Positions 25,930-34,404 of a stretch of DNA of 64,000 bases are shown here, one piece after another (position 1 is the stretch's first letter; every line of letters starts with the position of its first letter). Origin of the DNA: Flectobacillus major DSM 103 (GTDB lineage: Bacteria > Bacteroidota > Bacteroidia > Cytophagales > Spirosomataceae); NCBI RefSeq assembly GCF_000427405.1, contig NZ_KE386491.1:2587001-2651000 (forward strand), given 5' to 3'. The notes under the pieces were generated by a model. The model worked only from the letters and a program-made list of their open reading frames with translations, had not been told where the DNA came from and searched no databases. The position numbers and the translations under genes were made by a program.

Positions 25930-26703
25930 TTATCCTAAAGTCTTTATAATTTCCAACTCTCTACACGATAATTCCCATGTTACTTTTTCTTTTTGTGCTA
26001 CTGGTTTTTGTGTTGCTGCTTGGTGTGCTACTACTTGGCGTGCTGTTTGGTCTGACACCAAAAAACCAGAACCAAAAATGGCTTTTTTGGCTGACTTCTG
26101 AAAATCTAAAACACGACAGTGCTTTATGTGTTTTTTACCAATTTCGATAGAAAACCCCTTTTCTACAATAGCTGTTATTTTACTTACCGTAACAACGTTG
26201 TCAGGGTAGCTATATTTAGGCAAACTCACCTTGCCTACTTTTTCTAAATTTTTCAGTTTATTGAATAAATCTGCATCACCGATTATTTTTTCATCGCTGA
26301 ACAGATTAGAGATGAAGGATGTCTTCACAATAGCACCATTTTCGTAGGTAACATCTGCACCTACTACGATATAGGTTACATCTATATCAGATGTGAACAA
26401 TGTAATGTGCGGAGCAAACAAGAAAAATTTAACTTTTTTTTCAGTATAGTATTTGACTATTTTACTAATGATTGAAAAGGGAGGATTATCTACTACCACA
26501 CTATTTTCAGGATAATCCACAGCTTCAAAATCTCCACCTGGGTAGAACGGTCTAATTATTTGCAGACCATCTATGTTACACTTTTCCCTAACATAGTTTA
26601 GAGCAATTTCATATACTGCTGGTGGAGTATAACAATCGTCGGTTGTTTTTTTCACCTGAAATTTGGCAATAAACGCATCATAATCATTTAATTTTTTTTT
26701 CAT
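25930..26703 (-). CDS. Adenine-specific DNA methyltransferase-like protein
   Basis: A 257-residue protein with YTPPAVYEIALNYVREKC (24-41) and catalytic-type motif VVVDNPPFSI (70-79) followed by KVKFFLFAPHITLF. NPPF is the N6-adenine/N4-cytosine methyltransferase motif IV; the early TPPxVY element is typical of phage EcoRI-methylase-like proteins. A clear FxGxG cofactor motif is not visible, so SAM binding is unproven. The C-terminal third is Gln/Ala/Val-rich (RQVVAHQAATQKPVAQK). It is wedged between tail genes and bounded by a duplicated tail-gene end and terminator, which shows recent acquisition. Likely use: protection against host or rival restriction. Confidence 0.6.
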   Translation of the reverse strand: MKKKLNDYDAFIAKFQVKKTTDDCYTPPAVYEIALNYVREKCNIDGLQIIRPFYPGGDFEAVDYPENSVVVDNPPFSIISKIVKYYTEKKVKFFLFAPHITLFTSDIDVTYIVVGADVTYENGAIVKTSFISNLFSDEKIIGDADLFNKLKNLEKVGKVSLPKYSYPDNVVTVSKITAIVEKGFSIEIGKKHIKHCRVLDFQKSAKKAIFGSGFLVSDQTARQVVAHQAATQKPVAQKEKVTWELSCRELEIIKTLG

Positions 26704-26723
26704 TTTTGTAGAAACTTTTAACT

Positions 26724-28130
26724 TTATTTATAGAAAATCAACAACCCACTAAACGGCTTAGTTATCGGCATTTCACCCGATAACTGAGCTATTAGGTACT
26801 CTACTCCATTCAAATAGACCTTTTTTGAAAAGTCTAGTTTTGCCAAATCCACTTCGTTTAATATCAACTCTTTCTTGAGGTAAAATTGGTTAGCTCGCAT
26901 CTGCTCAAGCTCTGACCAGTGATTTACTTTTAGTCCCGTTGGGCCATTCCAATACAAGGTATAATTACCCCAACTTGGTAAAGCTTTGGGGTATCCGTCT
27001 TGGAATCCGTGCCAAAATAATAATTTGGGAGATACCTTTTTTGTGAGCTGGGCAAATTGCTCGGTTACACCTTCTTGGCGTACTTCAGCTAAACCCGTTT
27101 CTGAATTAACCAAGGTTGTCGAAAACTCTGATATAACTTTGGCAATACCACTGTACATTTGTCCGCTGTATTCTGGCGTTATATAATCGCTCAACTCCAC
27201 AGGTTTGTCTTTGGTTAGGGCATCGGCTGAGTCTAATTTGTAGCCTAATTGTATTCTGGTATTGGGTTCTGGTACTTTAATTTCTCCAATTAATCCTTTG
27301 TCGCTCCAGTCCACTACGGCTGGTTGTTGCAAATCATCTTCCCAAAAATTGATTTCTAAAGACTTTTGTACAGGGTTAAAATTAAACTTGAGGTTGGGCA
27401 GCTTTCTAAGCTCAAGAAAGAATTGCTCCACCGTAAGTTCTGGCAAATGCTGGTTTACCATGACGGTAGTAGCACCGTCTATTGCTCGGAGATTAAACAA
27501 TATTAGCTTACTGTAGGCTGGATGCTCCAAAAAATCACCTGTAATAGTAGTGTTGGTTATTTGAGCAATCTTTTGAATAACCCATTTTACAAAAAACATC
27601 GGTACCAGTGGTGAGCCTATGTACTGGCCTCCAGCATAATCATTCACCTTACCACTATACCCTATCGAGGGGCCTTTGTCTGCGTAAAAAGTTGTATTAA
27701 CAATCGTTGGTAAACAGTAGGCATCATCATAAGTAATCGAAGCCGTAGAAAATGGCAAGCTTCCAAACTCCGTAATTTCGGTTAAAAGCTTGTCTTGATA
27801 ATCCCCAAAGAACTTGGCAAACTCCTCTTTAGTATCGCCTATATAGCCGTTCTTTTGTGAGGCCTCTTTTAGGGCAAATACCCCCTCTCTGATTAGTTCG
27901 CCCCCAAAGACATATTCAAAAAGATACTCAGGAACAGCACCTCCAGCCGTCGGCTCATCCCAATAACCAAACACCCTCTGATTCCTTGGCGAATAAGGCA
28001 TATCAGGAAGTTTGATAGTACTTTCTGGAATAATATCGTATAACAAATGAGGATTGATAAGGTCAATCGTAGTGGGCAATTGGGTATTAATATCTACCAA
28101 TTGCCCATTGATTTTGATGGCTAAACTCAT
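26724..28130 (-). CDS. Phage tail/baseplate protein
   Basis: A 468-residue protein (start SLAIKINGQLVDINTQLPT) with a beta-rich hub-like sequence and Trp/Tyr-rich middle. It overlaps the preceding 680-residue gene by four bases. Position downstream of the tape measure gene in map order, but expressed before it, and co-transcription with the 680-residue protein suggest a distal tail or baseplate component. The last ~22 codons are duplicated at 25810-25878. No enzymatic motif seen. Confidence 0.65.
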   Translation of the reverse strand: MSLAIKINGQLVDINTQLPTTIDLINPHLLYDIIPESTIKLPDMPYSPRNQRVFGYWDEPTAGGAVPEYLFEYVFGGELIREGVFALKEASQKNGYIGDTKEEFAKFFGDYQDKLLTEITEFGSLPFSTASITYDDAYCLPTIVNTTFYADKGPSIGYSGKVNDYAGGQYIGSPLVPMFFVKWVIQKIAQITNTTITGDFLEHPAYSKLILFNLRAIDGATTVMVNQHLPELTVEQFFLELRKLPNLKFNFNPVQKSLEINFWEDDLQQPAVVDWSDKGLIGEIKVPEPNTRIQLGYKLDSADALTKDKPVELSDYITPEYSGQMYSGIAKVISEFSTTLVNSETGLAEVRQEGVTEQFAQLTKKVSPKLLFWHGFQDGYPKALPSWGNYTLYWNGPTGLKVNHWSELEQMRANQFYLKKELILNEVDLAKLDFSKKVYLNGVEYLIAQLSGEMPITKPFSGLLIFYK

Positions 28131-30169
28131 ATTTTCACTAAATATACCTTTGCCCCTGAAGGGATTTGATTATGAGGAATTCTAATATCAGCACAATTGT
28201 CTACTGTAGGTACTTGTGCCACGTTATAAATCAAAATACCGTTTACATATACCTTTAGTCCAAAACTCGTTCCGTACAAAATAATACGCCAATCAAAACC
28301 CGTAAGATAATTAGTTGGTAAATTAATACTCCAAGACCCTACAGCATACACGTCGGTTTGGCCTGTTTGTTCTTGCAAAAACCACATATTGCCCTTACCC
28401 ACACCGTTTTGATTATCCTTCGACACACCATCATTTTGGCCAAAGCCGCTTTGCCTAAAATGGGCATAATTGGCAGGTACATTATAGGCATAATCATAAG
28501 GATTGATGATACACTCGCCAAAGGTGTTGGCATATTCTTGTGTATCGAGCATAGTATATTCTAGCTCAGCAAGCTGCTGTGACCCTCCTAATACTTCCGA
28601 GCCATAACGCCCTGCTGGTATTGTAATTGTGGCATAACCACCTGTTTTACCATTGCCACAATTGTTACGCAACAAAGTACCTTGACGAACAATCGACGTA
28701 TTGAGGTATGGACTCGACCCTGGTACTATACTTGGATTGACCAAGTACGGAATATAATCGGGGTCGCTTTCTATATTGGGTTTAATAGTCAGCGGCTTGT
28801 ATAGGCTTTTATCATCGGCATATACTTTTCGGATTCGGGTTGGCCTCATCCGTCCTGTACGTTTGCCAAACGAATCAAGTATATGTGTAAAATCTACCCC
28901 CTCCCATGTAGTAGGCCGTGGTGGCACTGCTCCTATCGATGGTGCATCACTAAAGTTCTGGACGGTTCGGTCAAAAGTAAAACTAAAACTTCTCGAAATC
29001 AGGTCGGTATTGTCTTCTACATCCACCAAGCCATTTGTATTTTTTCTAAGTGGCAAATGCCCCTTGTCTGTTATCAAATACACCTGCTCCGACAACATCA
29101 GCTCATCAAGATACTTCAAATAGTCTTTTGCACCTCGCTCAAACCAGCCTGTTGAAATAACTAACTCACGCTGACCTTCTGTATTAACCACCACCATTTC
29201 CATCCAGTCTACCCCTTGTACGGATTTATTACGCTGAGCGTAGGTTTGTGATACCTTCAGTGTTTCGGTGGCTTTGCCTATCAATCTGATAGTATCAAAA
29301 CCGCCCAACGAGTTAGAAAACAATATACAACGCTCGTTGGCTCGGTAACGGCTATCGATTTGAAACGTACGAACCTCCGTAAATCGTCGGTTCTGCTCGT
29401 CCGACAACCAAACATCATATTGATAAACGTCGTTGTCTAAACCCAAAGCTTTGCATCCTACTGGACACAACACCACCGAATTTTGAGTAACTACCTCCAA
29501 TTCTTTGGCCGTAAAAGTATTTGTACCCGTAGGCTTATAGCTCTGAATTCTGAGGCATACTTTGGAAGGCTTTGGCGAAAAGTTCATCAAAAACGAAAGG
29601 TATTCCTCTTGCTCACGGCCAATCAATTTGTTATTGGGCTGCCATGTCAAAAACCGACGTTGCTCAAACTGGTACTTACTCCAAAAGGTATCACCCCACA
29701 TCGCAAAATCTTCATCGTTCAATCCGGCTTTAATACAGAATCTGGTTAGGGTGGTATCAGTATTTACCATTGGAATACCTCCAGCGACTAGCTCCCTGAG
29801 CTTAAAAGGCGTAGTTTGTGTAAATACCGAAGTAATTTTTTGCTGTTGCCAGTTGGGTTTCTGATAGCTCAGCAAGCCGTCAAGTTTACCGTTTCGGCGG
29901 TTGTATTCAAACGTTGCTCCAGCAAAGGAATTGGTATTTCCAAATACCGTTACGGGTGGCTCTTTTCCTACGCTTCGGTGTAGTGGTTCAAATACCAGAG
30001 ATTGCGGAAAAGTCGGTACTTGTATTTCTAAGCTATATGAAAGGTTGGCTCGTGAAGTCAAATCAGGATTAGCCGCATCAATGGTATGAAACAGCCTATT
30101 TCTGCTAAACTCCATCGGAATAAAGGCAATCGGTCGCCCTCCAATTTCTGTCAATAATGAATCTACCAT
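28127..30169 (-). CDS. Large tail protein with DUF5977-like domain
   Basis: A 680-residue beta-rich protein. At about 500-560 it holds LLRNNCGNGKTGGYATITIP, AGRYGSEV and ANTFGEC, matching the DUF5977 pattern (RNNC-G-G...PAG-Y-S...YAN--G-C) that I know from Bacteroidota surface and phage proteins. The C-terminus (FGLKVYVNGILIYNVAQVP) looks like a jelly-roll/lectin-type beta domain. It overlaps both neighbours by a few bases. Likely a tail-tip or adhesion protein; the exact role is not shown. Confidence 0.65.
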   Translation of the reverse strand: MVDSLLTEIGGRPIAFIPMEFSRNRLFHTIDAANPDLTSRANLSYSLEIQVPTFPQSLVFEPLHRSVGKEPPVTVFGNTNSFAGATFEYNRRNGKLDGLLSYQKPNWQQQKITSVFTQTTPFKLRELVAGGIPMVNTDTTLTRFCIKAGLNDEDFAMWGDTFWSKYQFEQRRFLTWQPNNKLIGREQEEYLSFLMNFSPKPSKVCLRIQSYKPTGTNTFTAKELEVVTQNSVVLCPVGCKALGLDNDVYQYDVWLSDEQNRRFTEVRTFQIDSRYRANERCILFSNSLGGFDTIRLIGKATETLKVSQTYAQRNKSVQGVDWMEMVVVNTEGQRELVISTGWFERGAKDYLKYLDELMLSEQVYLITDKGHLPLRKNTNGLVDVEDNTDLISRSFSFTFDRTVQNFSDAPSIGAVPPRPTTWEGVDFTHILDSFGKRTGRMRPTRIRKVYADDKSLYKPLTIKPNIESDPDYIPYLVNPSIVPGSSPYLNTSIVRQGTLLRNNCGNGKTGGYATITIPAGRYGSEVLGGSQQLAELEYTMLDTQEYANTFGECIINPYDYAYNVPANYAHFRQSGFGQNDGVSKDNQNGVGKGNMWFLQEQTGQTDVYAVGSWSINLPTNYLTGFDWRIILYGTSFGLKVYVNGILIYNVAQVPTVDNCADIRIPHNQIPSGAKVYLVKI

Positions 30170-30441
30170 TTGTAAAGTTGTTTACGTTGGGTGGGGCCTC
30201 CCCCCATTCGTTTCTGAAGCTTTATAAATTCTTTGTGGATGGTCTCAGCGTTGATTTCGGGTTTAGCAGGGGGTGCGACCTCTCGCAAAGCTTTTTTCTG
30301 TGCATCCTCATAGACCATTTGTAGTTTGAGCCATGCCGTAGAAGTTCTGAAGCGTAGGTTCATTAAATCCATAAAAAGGAAATAGACCAGTATAAGAGGC
30401 ATCAAAAAGCCTGTAATAGCATAAAACAAAAGTTTTTTCAT
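30163..30441 (-). CDS. Small membrane-anchored phage protein
   Basis: Ninety-two residues. One strong N-terminal membrane segment (LLFYAITGFLMPLILVYFLF) followed by a basic helical region (VYEDAQKKALREVAPPAKPE). It overlaps the large tail gene by seven bases and starts one base after the stop of the 152-residue gene. Function unknown. Confidence 0.55.
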   Translation of the reverse strand: MKKLLFYAITGFLMPLILVYFLFMDLMNLRFRTSTAWLKLQMVYEDAQKKALREVAPPAKPEINAETIHKEFIKLQKRMGGGPTQRKQLYKW

Positions 30442-30442
30442 A

Positions 30443-30901
30443 TCAGTAGAATAGTTGATTAGATTCTAAACCCAAACGGATTGAAAGCTCATAACCCCAC
30501 GCTGAGTCGAGGGTTACATACATTACGGGGTCCATACCTGCGTCGTTTAAGTCAAACCAGCATGTTTTTTCCTCCAGATACTTACGGTTGAGTTCCTTTA
30601 GAATATTGGTGGCCACACCTTCACAAAAGTCAAAAGCTAAATCCTGACTTTCAAAATCGTTTAAATCACCTTTGGCCAAAATATATATTTTCAGCTCGTA
30701 ATTGAGCATGATCAAGCCGTTGGTAGTATCTCTTACTCGATACCGTGGACGCATCACAAAAACACCAGGGTAAACCGTTTGGCTCACGCTGGTCGCACTA
30801 AATCTATCCATACGGTCGCCATCGCTCATGGCCACGTATTCAATCCCGTCTTGTTGACAAATCGGCTTTAGGAAATTCCAGAGTAGTTGGGTGGGTGTCA
30901 T
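30443..30901 (-). CDS. Putative tail terminator-like protein
   Basis: A 152-residue mixed alpha/beta protein (YVAMSDGDRMDRFSATSVSQ; YELKIYILAKGDLNDFESQD). Size, fold-like pattern (N-terminal helix, then beta strands, helix) and place in the late operon resemble tail terminator or tail-completion proteins, but there is no decisive motif. It overlaps the upstream gene by four bases. Confidence 0.5.
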   Translation of the reverse strand: MTPTQLLWNFLKPICQQDGIEYVAMSDGDRMDRFSATSVSQTVYPGVFVMRPRYRVRDTTNGLIMLNYELKIYILAKGDLNDFESQDLAFDFCEGVATNILKELNRKYLEEKTCWFDLNDAGMDPVMYVTLDSAWGYELSIRLGLESNQLFY

Positions 30902-31785
30902 TCTGCTTTTTGATTTTCTGCCTGTGCTTTCATGTCTTTGCGGTGTTCTTCCAAAAACAAAAACACATCGTGTATATTAGCTTGTTTGGTTTGGTCTAGG
31001 TTGCCAAAGATTCCCTTTTCTGCCAATAAATGTTGATTCTTGATAAGTCCCTGCCCAGGGTAATCGTCCTCGCCTACACTTTCCACTCCTGTTTCCATCA
31101 AGTCGTATTGCTCGAATAGTTGCTTTACAGACCCAGCAAAATACACCATAATTGCCACTTTTGTTCCTTCAGGCAGTAAGGCGACTTTTTTGGACATTTC
31201 TTTTACAGCGTGGGCATTGTACGGAATTCTATGATCGCCGTTCCAATGGGTGTCCAGAGTATAATCCCCCTCTTTTCGTGGTCGACAAATGGTAGCAATC
31301 AAATGATGGAGTCGTTCGTCACCTTCTATTAATTGCTTAGTAAAAGCCAACAAATGTATATAGGCATCCGACAGCTCCCCAAAACTCATACTGGTCAAAT
31401 TCTCCTCAAACAAAACCCATTCTTCAGTACCAACCTTGACCGTATCAAAGGGCCTTGTGGTCATTTCTTCAGTCCACATCCAGCTCACCATCATGAGTAA
31501 ATTGTGTAGAATTTCGGCGTTTTTATCCCTGGTATTTTCGGGCAAATCTTTTCTAAAATAATGATAGCAAAAGCGTCCCCATGTAGATTCACTTATACCA
31601 AGGCTCAACCGTAAAATTTGGTGATAGGTTTCGGGTGTAGCTTGAGCAACAAAAACTGACTCCAGTAGTTTGGGTAAACGTTTTATGGGTACTTCGCTCC
31701 AGTTTTCAGGAATGTAAAACTTTTCTTTCGACAACTCAATTTCTAACATAGCAATGTAGGAGCACCCTCGGGTGCTCCTTTTCAA
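30898..31785 (-). CDS. Phage tail-region protein, unknown
   Basis: Open from 31785; ATG 31749 (MLEIELSKEKFYIPENWSEV) begins a natural-looking 283-residue protein. Beta-start then helical, with Trp-rich middle (MMVSWMWTEEMTTRPFDTV) and acidic, Gln/Lys-rich end. I do not recognise it. Position between holin/endolysin and tail genes suggests a tail assembly factor, possibly the functional counterpart of a tail chaperone. No frameshift signal noted. Confidence 0.55.
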   Translation of the reverse strand: MKRSTRGCSYIAMLEIELSKEKFYIPENWSEVPIKRLPKLLESVFVAQATPETYHQILRLSLGISESTWGRFCYHYFRKDLPENTRDKNAEILHNLLMMVSWMWTEEMTTRPFDTVKVGTEEWVLFEENLTSMSFGELSDAYIHLLAFTKQLIEGDERLHHLIATICRPRKEGDYTLDTHWNGDHRIPYNAHAVKEMSKKVALLPEGTKVAIMVYFAGSVKQLFEQYDLMETGVESVGEDDYPGQGLIKNQHLLAEKGIFGNLDQTKQANIHDVFLFLEEHRKDMKAQAENQKAE

Positions 31786-31788
31786 GGT

Positions 31789-32040
31789 TTACTTTTCTTG
31801 TAATTTAGAATAGTCCACAGTCAACTGGGCAATAAGCCCCGCAATAGCACCGCTCACTACAACAATTTTACTTGCTAAAAAGTCTACAATACTTGGCAGC
31901 TCTACCCCTTGTTGTTTGGATTGAACCAAAGCCAAAGCAATGGCTGAGGCAACAATGGCCACGTTGCGGATCGACTTAAATAGTTTTGGTGTAGGTGCTT
32001 GGATACGGTCTAGTAATCCAAGTTCATCTTGTTTGTTCAT
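31789..32040 (-). CDS. Putative holin
   Basis: An 83-residue protein with two membrane segments: KSIRNVAIVASAIALALVQS (about 22-41) and ASKIVVVSGAIAGLIAQLTV (about 55-74), a short linker, and charged ends (DYSKLQEK). This is the size and topology of class II holins, which form membrane lesions at the end of infection. It overlaps the stop of the putative endolysin by four bases, the usual lysis-cassette pairing. Confidence 0.75.
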   Translation of the reverse strand: MNKQDELGLLDRIQAPTPKLFKSIRNVAIVASAIALALVQSKQQGVELPSIVDFLASKIVVVSGAIAGLIAQLTVDYSKLQEK

Positions 32041-32711
32041 TGGTATTTATTTTTGAGTTGTAAATACGCTGGAGTAACCTGATTAGTCATTAGCTGTACG
32101 TCGCCCCAGCGCCTCCAAATAGGATGATGAACGCCATGCTTGCGAGTGCCAGCCGTGGTATTAAATCCGATGGTCAAAATCTCATCGTCGTCGTCAATAT
32201 CAGGGTCTATATTGGGCTGGGCCAGTGCTTCCAAATGTGAGCCATAAATCCAAATATAGTCCATTAGTTGAGCGTTGCTAGTCCACTTGCCACGGTTGTA
32301 GATAATGGTTCGTTTGTCGGTAAACCAACCACGAACAGCGGCGGGACTCTTGAGGTTGTACACCAACCCCAATTCTTTGGCCATAGCGTACTGACCCGCT
32401 GCACAATAGGCCGCACGAGCCGACGAACGTGCTATTTTGTTATAATAACTTATTCGTGGGTGGTCGTTGTTATTGGTCTTTTCTACTACATAAACCTCTT
32501 TCCGAGCCATATCTAGTAATGCTTTCCTTACCTCACTTTCGGGCATCAACATCAAAAGATTTTCCTTTTGGGGTTGGGTGTATTCGGCCCAGTGTGTGTA
32601 ATAGTTACGATTTTCGGTTTCGGTTCTAATTACATTCTGACCGAATGAGACAAGCCCAAATAAAGTAATACCGCCGATAAGATAATAGATGTAAGTAAGC
32701 CTCTTTGCCAT
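32037..32711 (-). CDS. Putative endolysin (cysteine peptidase/CHAP-like)
   Basis: A 224-residue protein with an N-terminal hydrophobic segment (YIYYLIGGITLFGLVSFG) that may be a signal-anchor, so export could be Sec-dependent (SAR-like). Next come LDMARKEVYVVEKTNNNDHP and AAYCAAGQYAMAKELGL, which resemble the opening of CHAP/NlpC-P60 endolysins, where the Cys is the nucleophile; a His occurs later in RKHGVHHPIWRRWG. It would cut peptidoglycan peptide bonds. It sits directly before the holin gene and overlaps the 270-residue gene by 82 bases. The peptidase assignment is from partial motifs. Confidence 0.65.
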   Translation of the reverse strand: MAKRLTYIYYLIGGITLFGLVSFGQNVIRTETENRNYYTHWAEYTQPQKENLLMLMPESEVRKALLDMARKEVYVVEKTNNNDHPRISYYNKIARSSARAAYCAAGQYAMAKELGLVYNLKSPAAVRGWFTDKRTIIYNRGKWTSNAQLMDYIWIYGSHLEALAQPNIDPDIDDDDEILTIGFNTTAGTRKHGVHHPIWRRWGDVQLMTNQVTPAYLQLKNKYQ

Positions 32712-33442
32712 GCCGTTAAATCGTTGTTAAACTCGTTTAGAAAATCTCTTTTTGACTTAATGATTGGTACTATGTAGATAAAAATCACGGGCGATATTAC
32801 GCCAATGATTCCAAGCATAATCAACAAATCCGTCCCGATGGTCATTTTCTCAAAAAAGAGCTTTTGAACCGAATCCAAATCATGAGCACGTACCTGAGCA
32901 AATGGCTCGACCACGGCGTTGTGTGCTGCTATCTTTTTTTGGGTATCAAAAAAACCTTGTACACATACCCACAAAAGCAACACCAAACCGCCTATTTGTG
33001 CAAACGGTGTCCACCATGGGTGACGGCTCTGGGTGTCCAATTCGTTGCTGTCGGTCGGTTCGGCCTTGTTTAAAATACCTAGCTCCGATTGTAGCTTTTG
33101 GGCTTCAGCTTTGCGTTCTCTGGCTATGGCCATATAAGCCTCAGCCTGTCCGTTGTCTCGTTCGTGTGGCTTTTTGGCCAGCTCCTCTTTTGCCCAATGC
33201 TCGTACATTTCGGCATTCTGAAACAGTGAATCAATTTTGGTAAGCTGTTCTTGTTTGGCTTTTTCTTGAGCCTTTTGTTCAGCCTCATTCAACGCCTGTT
33301 CCTCTGCCTCAAGCAAAGCTTTTTGTTCCTCCAAGGCTTTCTTTTTGGCTTCGATGGTCGAATGATTATCTGGTCTGTTGTTCACCACCTTGAGCGGCGA
33401 TGGAACGGCTGTAGAATCCTTGATCATTTTAGTAAGTGTCAT
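32630..33442 (-). CDS. Coiled-coil membrane protein, lysis region
   Basis: A 270-residue protein: N-terminal Glu/Ala/Lys coiled coil (ALEEQKALLEAEEQALNEAE), then three membrane segments (FAQIGGLVLLLWVCVQGFF; LLIMLGIIGVISPVIFIYIV; LLTSIILSAVLLYLGLS). Its 3' end overlaps the endolysin start by 82 bases out of frame. Being in the lysis cassette, it may be an additional holin/antiholin or an envelope-disrupting factor. No family recognised. Confidence 0.55.
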   Translation of the reverse strand: MTLTKMIKDSTAVPSPLKVVNNRPDNHSTIEAKKKALEEQKALLEAEEQALNEAEQKAQEKAKQEQLTKIDSLFQNAEMYEHWAKEELAKKPHERDNGQAEAYMAIARERKAEAQKLQSELGILNKAEPTDSNELDTQSRHPWWTPFAQIGGLVLLLWVCVQGFFDTQKKIAAHNAVVEPFAQVRAHDLDSVQKLFFEKMTIGTDLLIMLGIIGVISPVIFIYIVPIIKSKRDFLNEFNNDLTAWQRGLLTSIILSAVLLYLGLSHSVRM

Positions 33443-33453
33443 TGTGTAGAATG

Positions 33454-34404
33454 TTATAGAATAACATGAGGCTTGCCGCTAAAGTCCAGCTCCTCACTAA
33501 GATTATTGGTTTGATTTTTTTGATAATACGCTGCAAATACGGTTGGCGATGACTCAGCATCCAAAAACTCACGAATATCCCCCAAAAACTTCTGGCCATC
33601 ATTCCACAATGCCTGACGTTGTACATTTTTCGTTTTACTGTCGGCTGCTTCTTCTTCCCTAGTGCCGTCTTTATAACGAGCCTCTCGCATCCCGTTCATG
33701 TCTACAATAAGGGGCAAATACGGATAAGCCTCGTACATGGCCAGATACGCCAAAGCCCACTGAATACCCTGTATTAATTCCCTTTCTTGAGCTGTCAAAG
33801 TTGCAGCCTCCTGCCACTTTTGTTTCAAATCCCTAAAAACCTCTTTGGTTAGCAAAGGTTTTATATAGTTGTTTTCGGCACGCTCTATATAAGTGGTAAG
33901 TACATCAAAGAAGCGACTGTTTCGGCCTACCAAGGTTAGCTTTTTGCCCAGCTCGGACGCTGACCTAACAAACAATCTGTTTCGGGTTTTATAGGCCTCA
34001 GAGCTTTTCCAAACTTCCGGAGCTTCCATTTCCAACAACTCAAAAAAGTCCTCCAGTAATTTGTCTACCACTTGCAAATTGGCTTCCCTTGAGTCGACGT
34101 ACTCCCATTTGGTAATGGCCACGGTATTTTGTGGTGAGCTTTTCATTAAACCCAAATCCCCTACTTTCATTTTGAGGTGTGGAAAAGCCAAATCATAACT
34201 TTGCCAGGCTACCACCCCAACGGCTATTTCCTTTAGCTCAGTCAGGTCTGTATTGGGCTTTATCAACTCATTGTACAGCTCTACGCCTATTTGTTTACGA
34301 AAATTACGATTAGCCATTTTCGCAAAGGGTTCTATTGTTTTCCAATTTAAGCTTGCTTGAATACCTCCAAGCTCAGCTTTCAATACGGTTTCATTAATCA
34401 ACAT
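33454..34404 (-). CDS. Phage head-region protein (DUF6712-like)
   Basis: A 316-residue, largely helical protein with aromatic and Lys/Glu-rich composition (SLNWKTIEPFAKMANRNFRK; GIQWALAYLAMYEAYPYLPL). It begins one base from the portal gene stop. I have seen similar proteins called DUF6712 in Bacteroidota phages, but I am unsure of this match. A head-tail adaptor role is plausible from position right after the portal. Confidence 0.5.
   Translation of the reverse strand: MLINETVLKAELGGIQASLNWKTIEPFAKMANRNFRKQIGVELYNELIKPNTDLTELKEIAVGVVAWQSYDLAFPHLKMKVGDLGLMKSSPQNTVAITKWEYVDSREANLQVVDKLLEDFFELLEMEAPEVWKSSEAYKTRNRLFVRSASELGKKLTLVGRNSRFFDVLTTYIERAENNYIKPLLTKEVFRDLKQKWQEAATLTAQERELIQGIQWALAYLAMYEAYPYLPLIVDMNGMREARYKDGTREEEAADSKTKNVQRQALWNDGQKFLGDIREFLDAESSPTVFAAYYQKNQTNNLSEELDFSGKPHVIL

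Noticed and set aside
30163-31785. Programmed frameshift for tail assembly chaperones upstream of the tape measure gene
   Set aside because: I saw no pair of overlapping frames with a slippery heptamer; overlaps are ordinary short stop/start overlaps.
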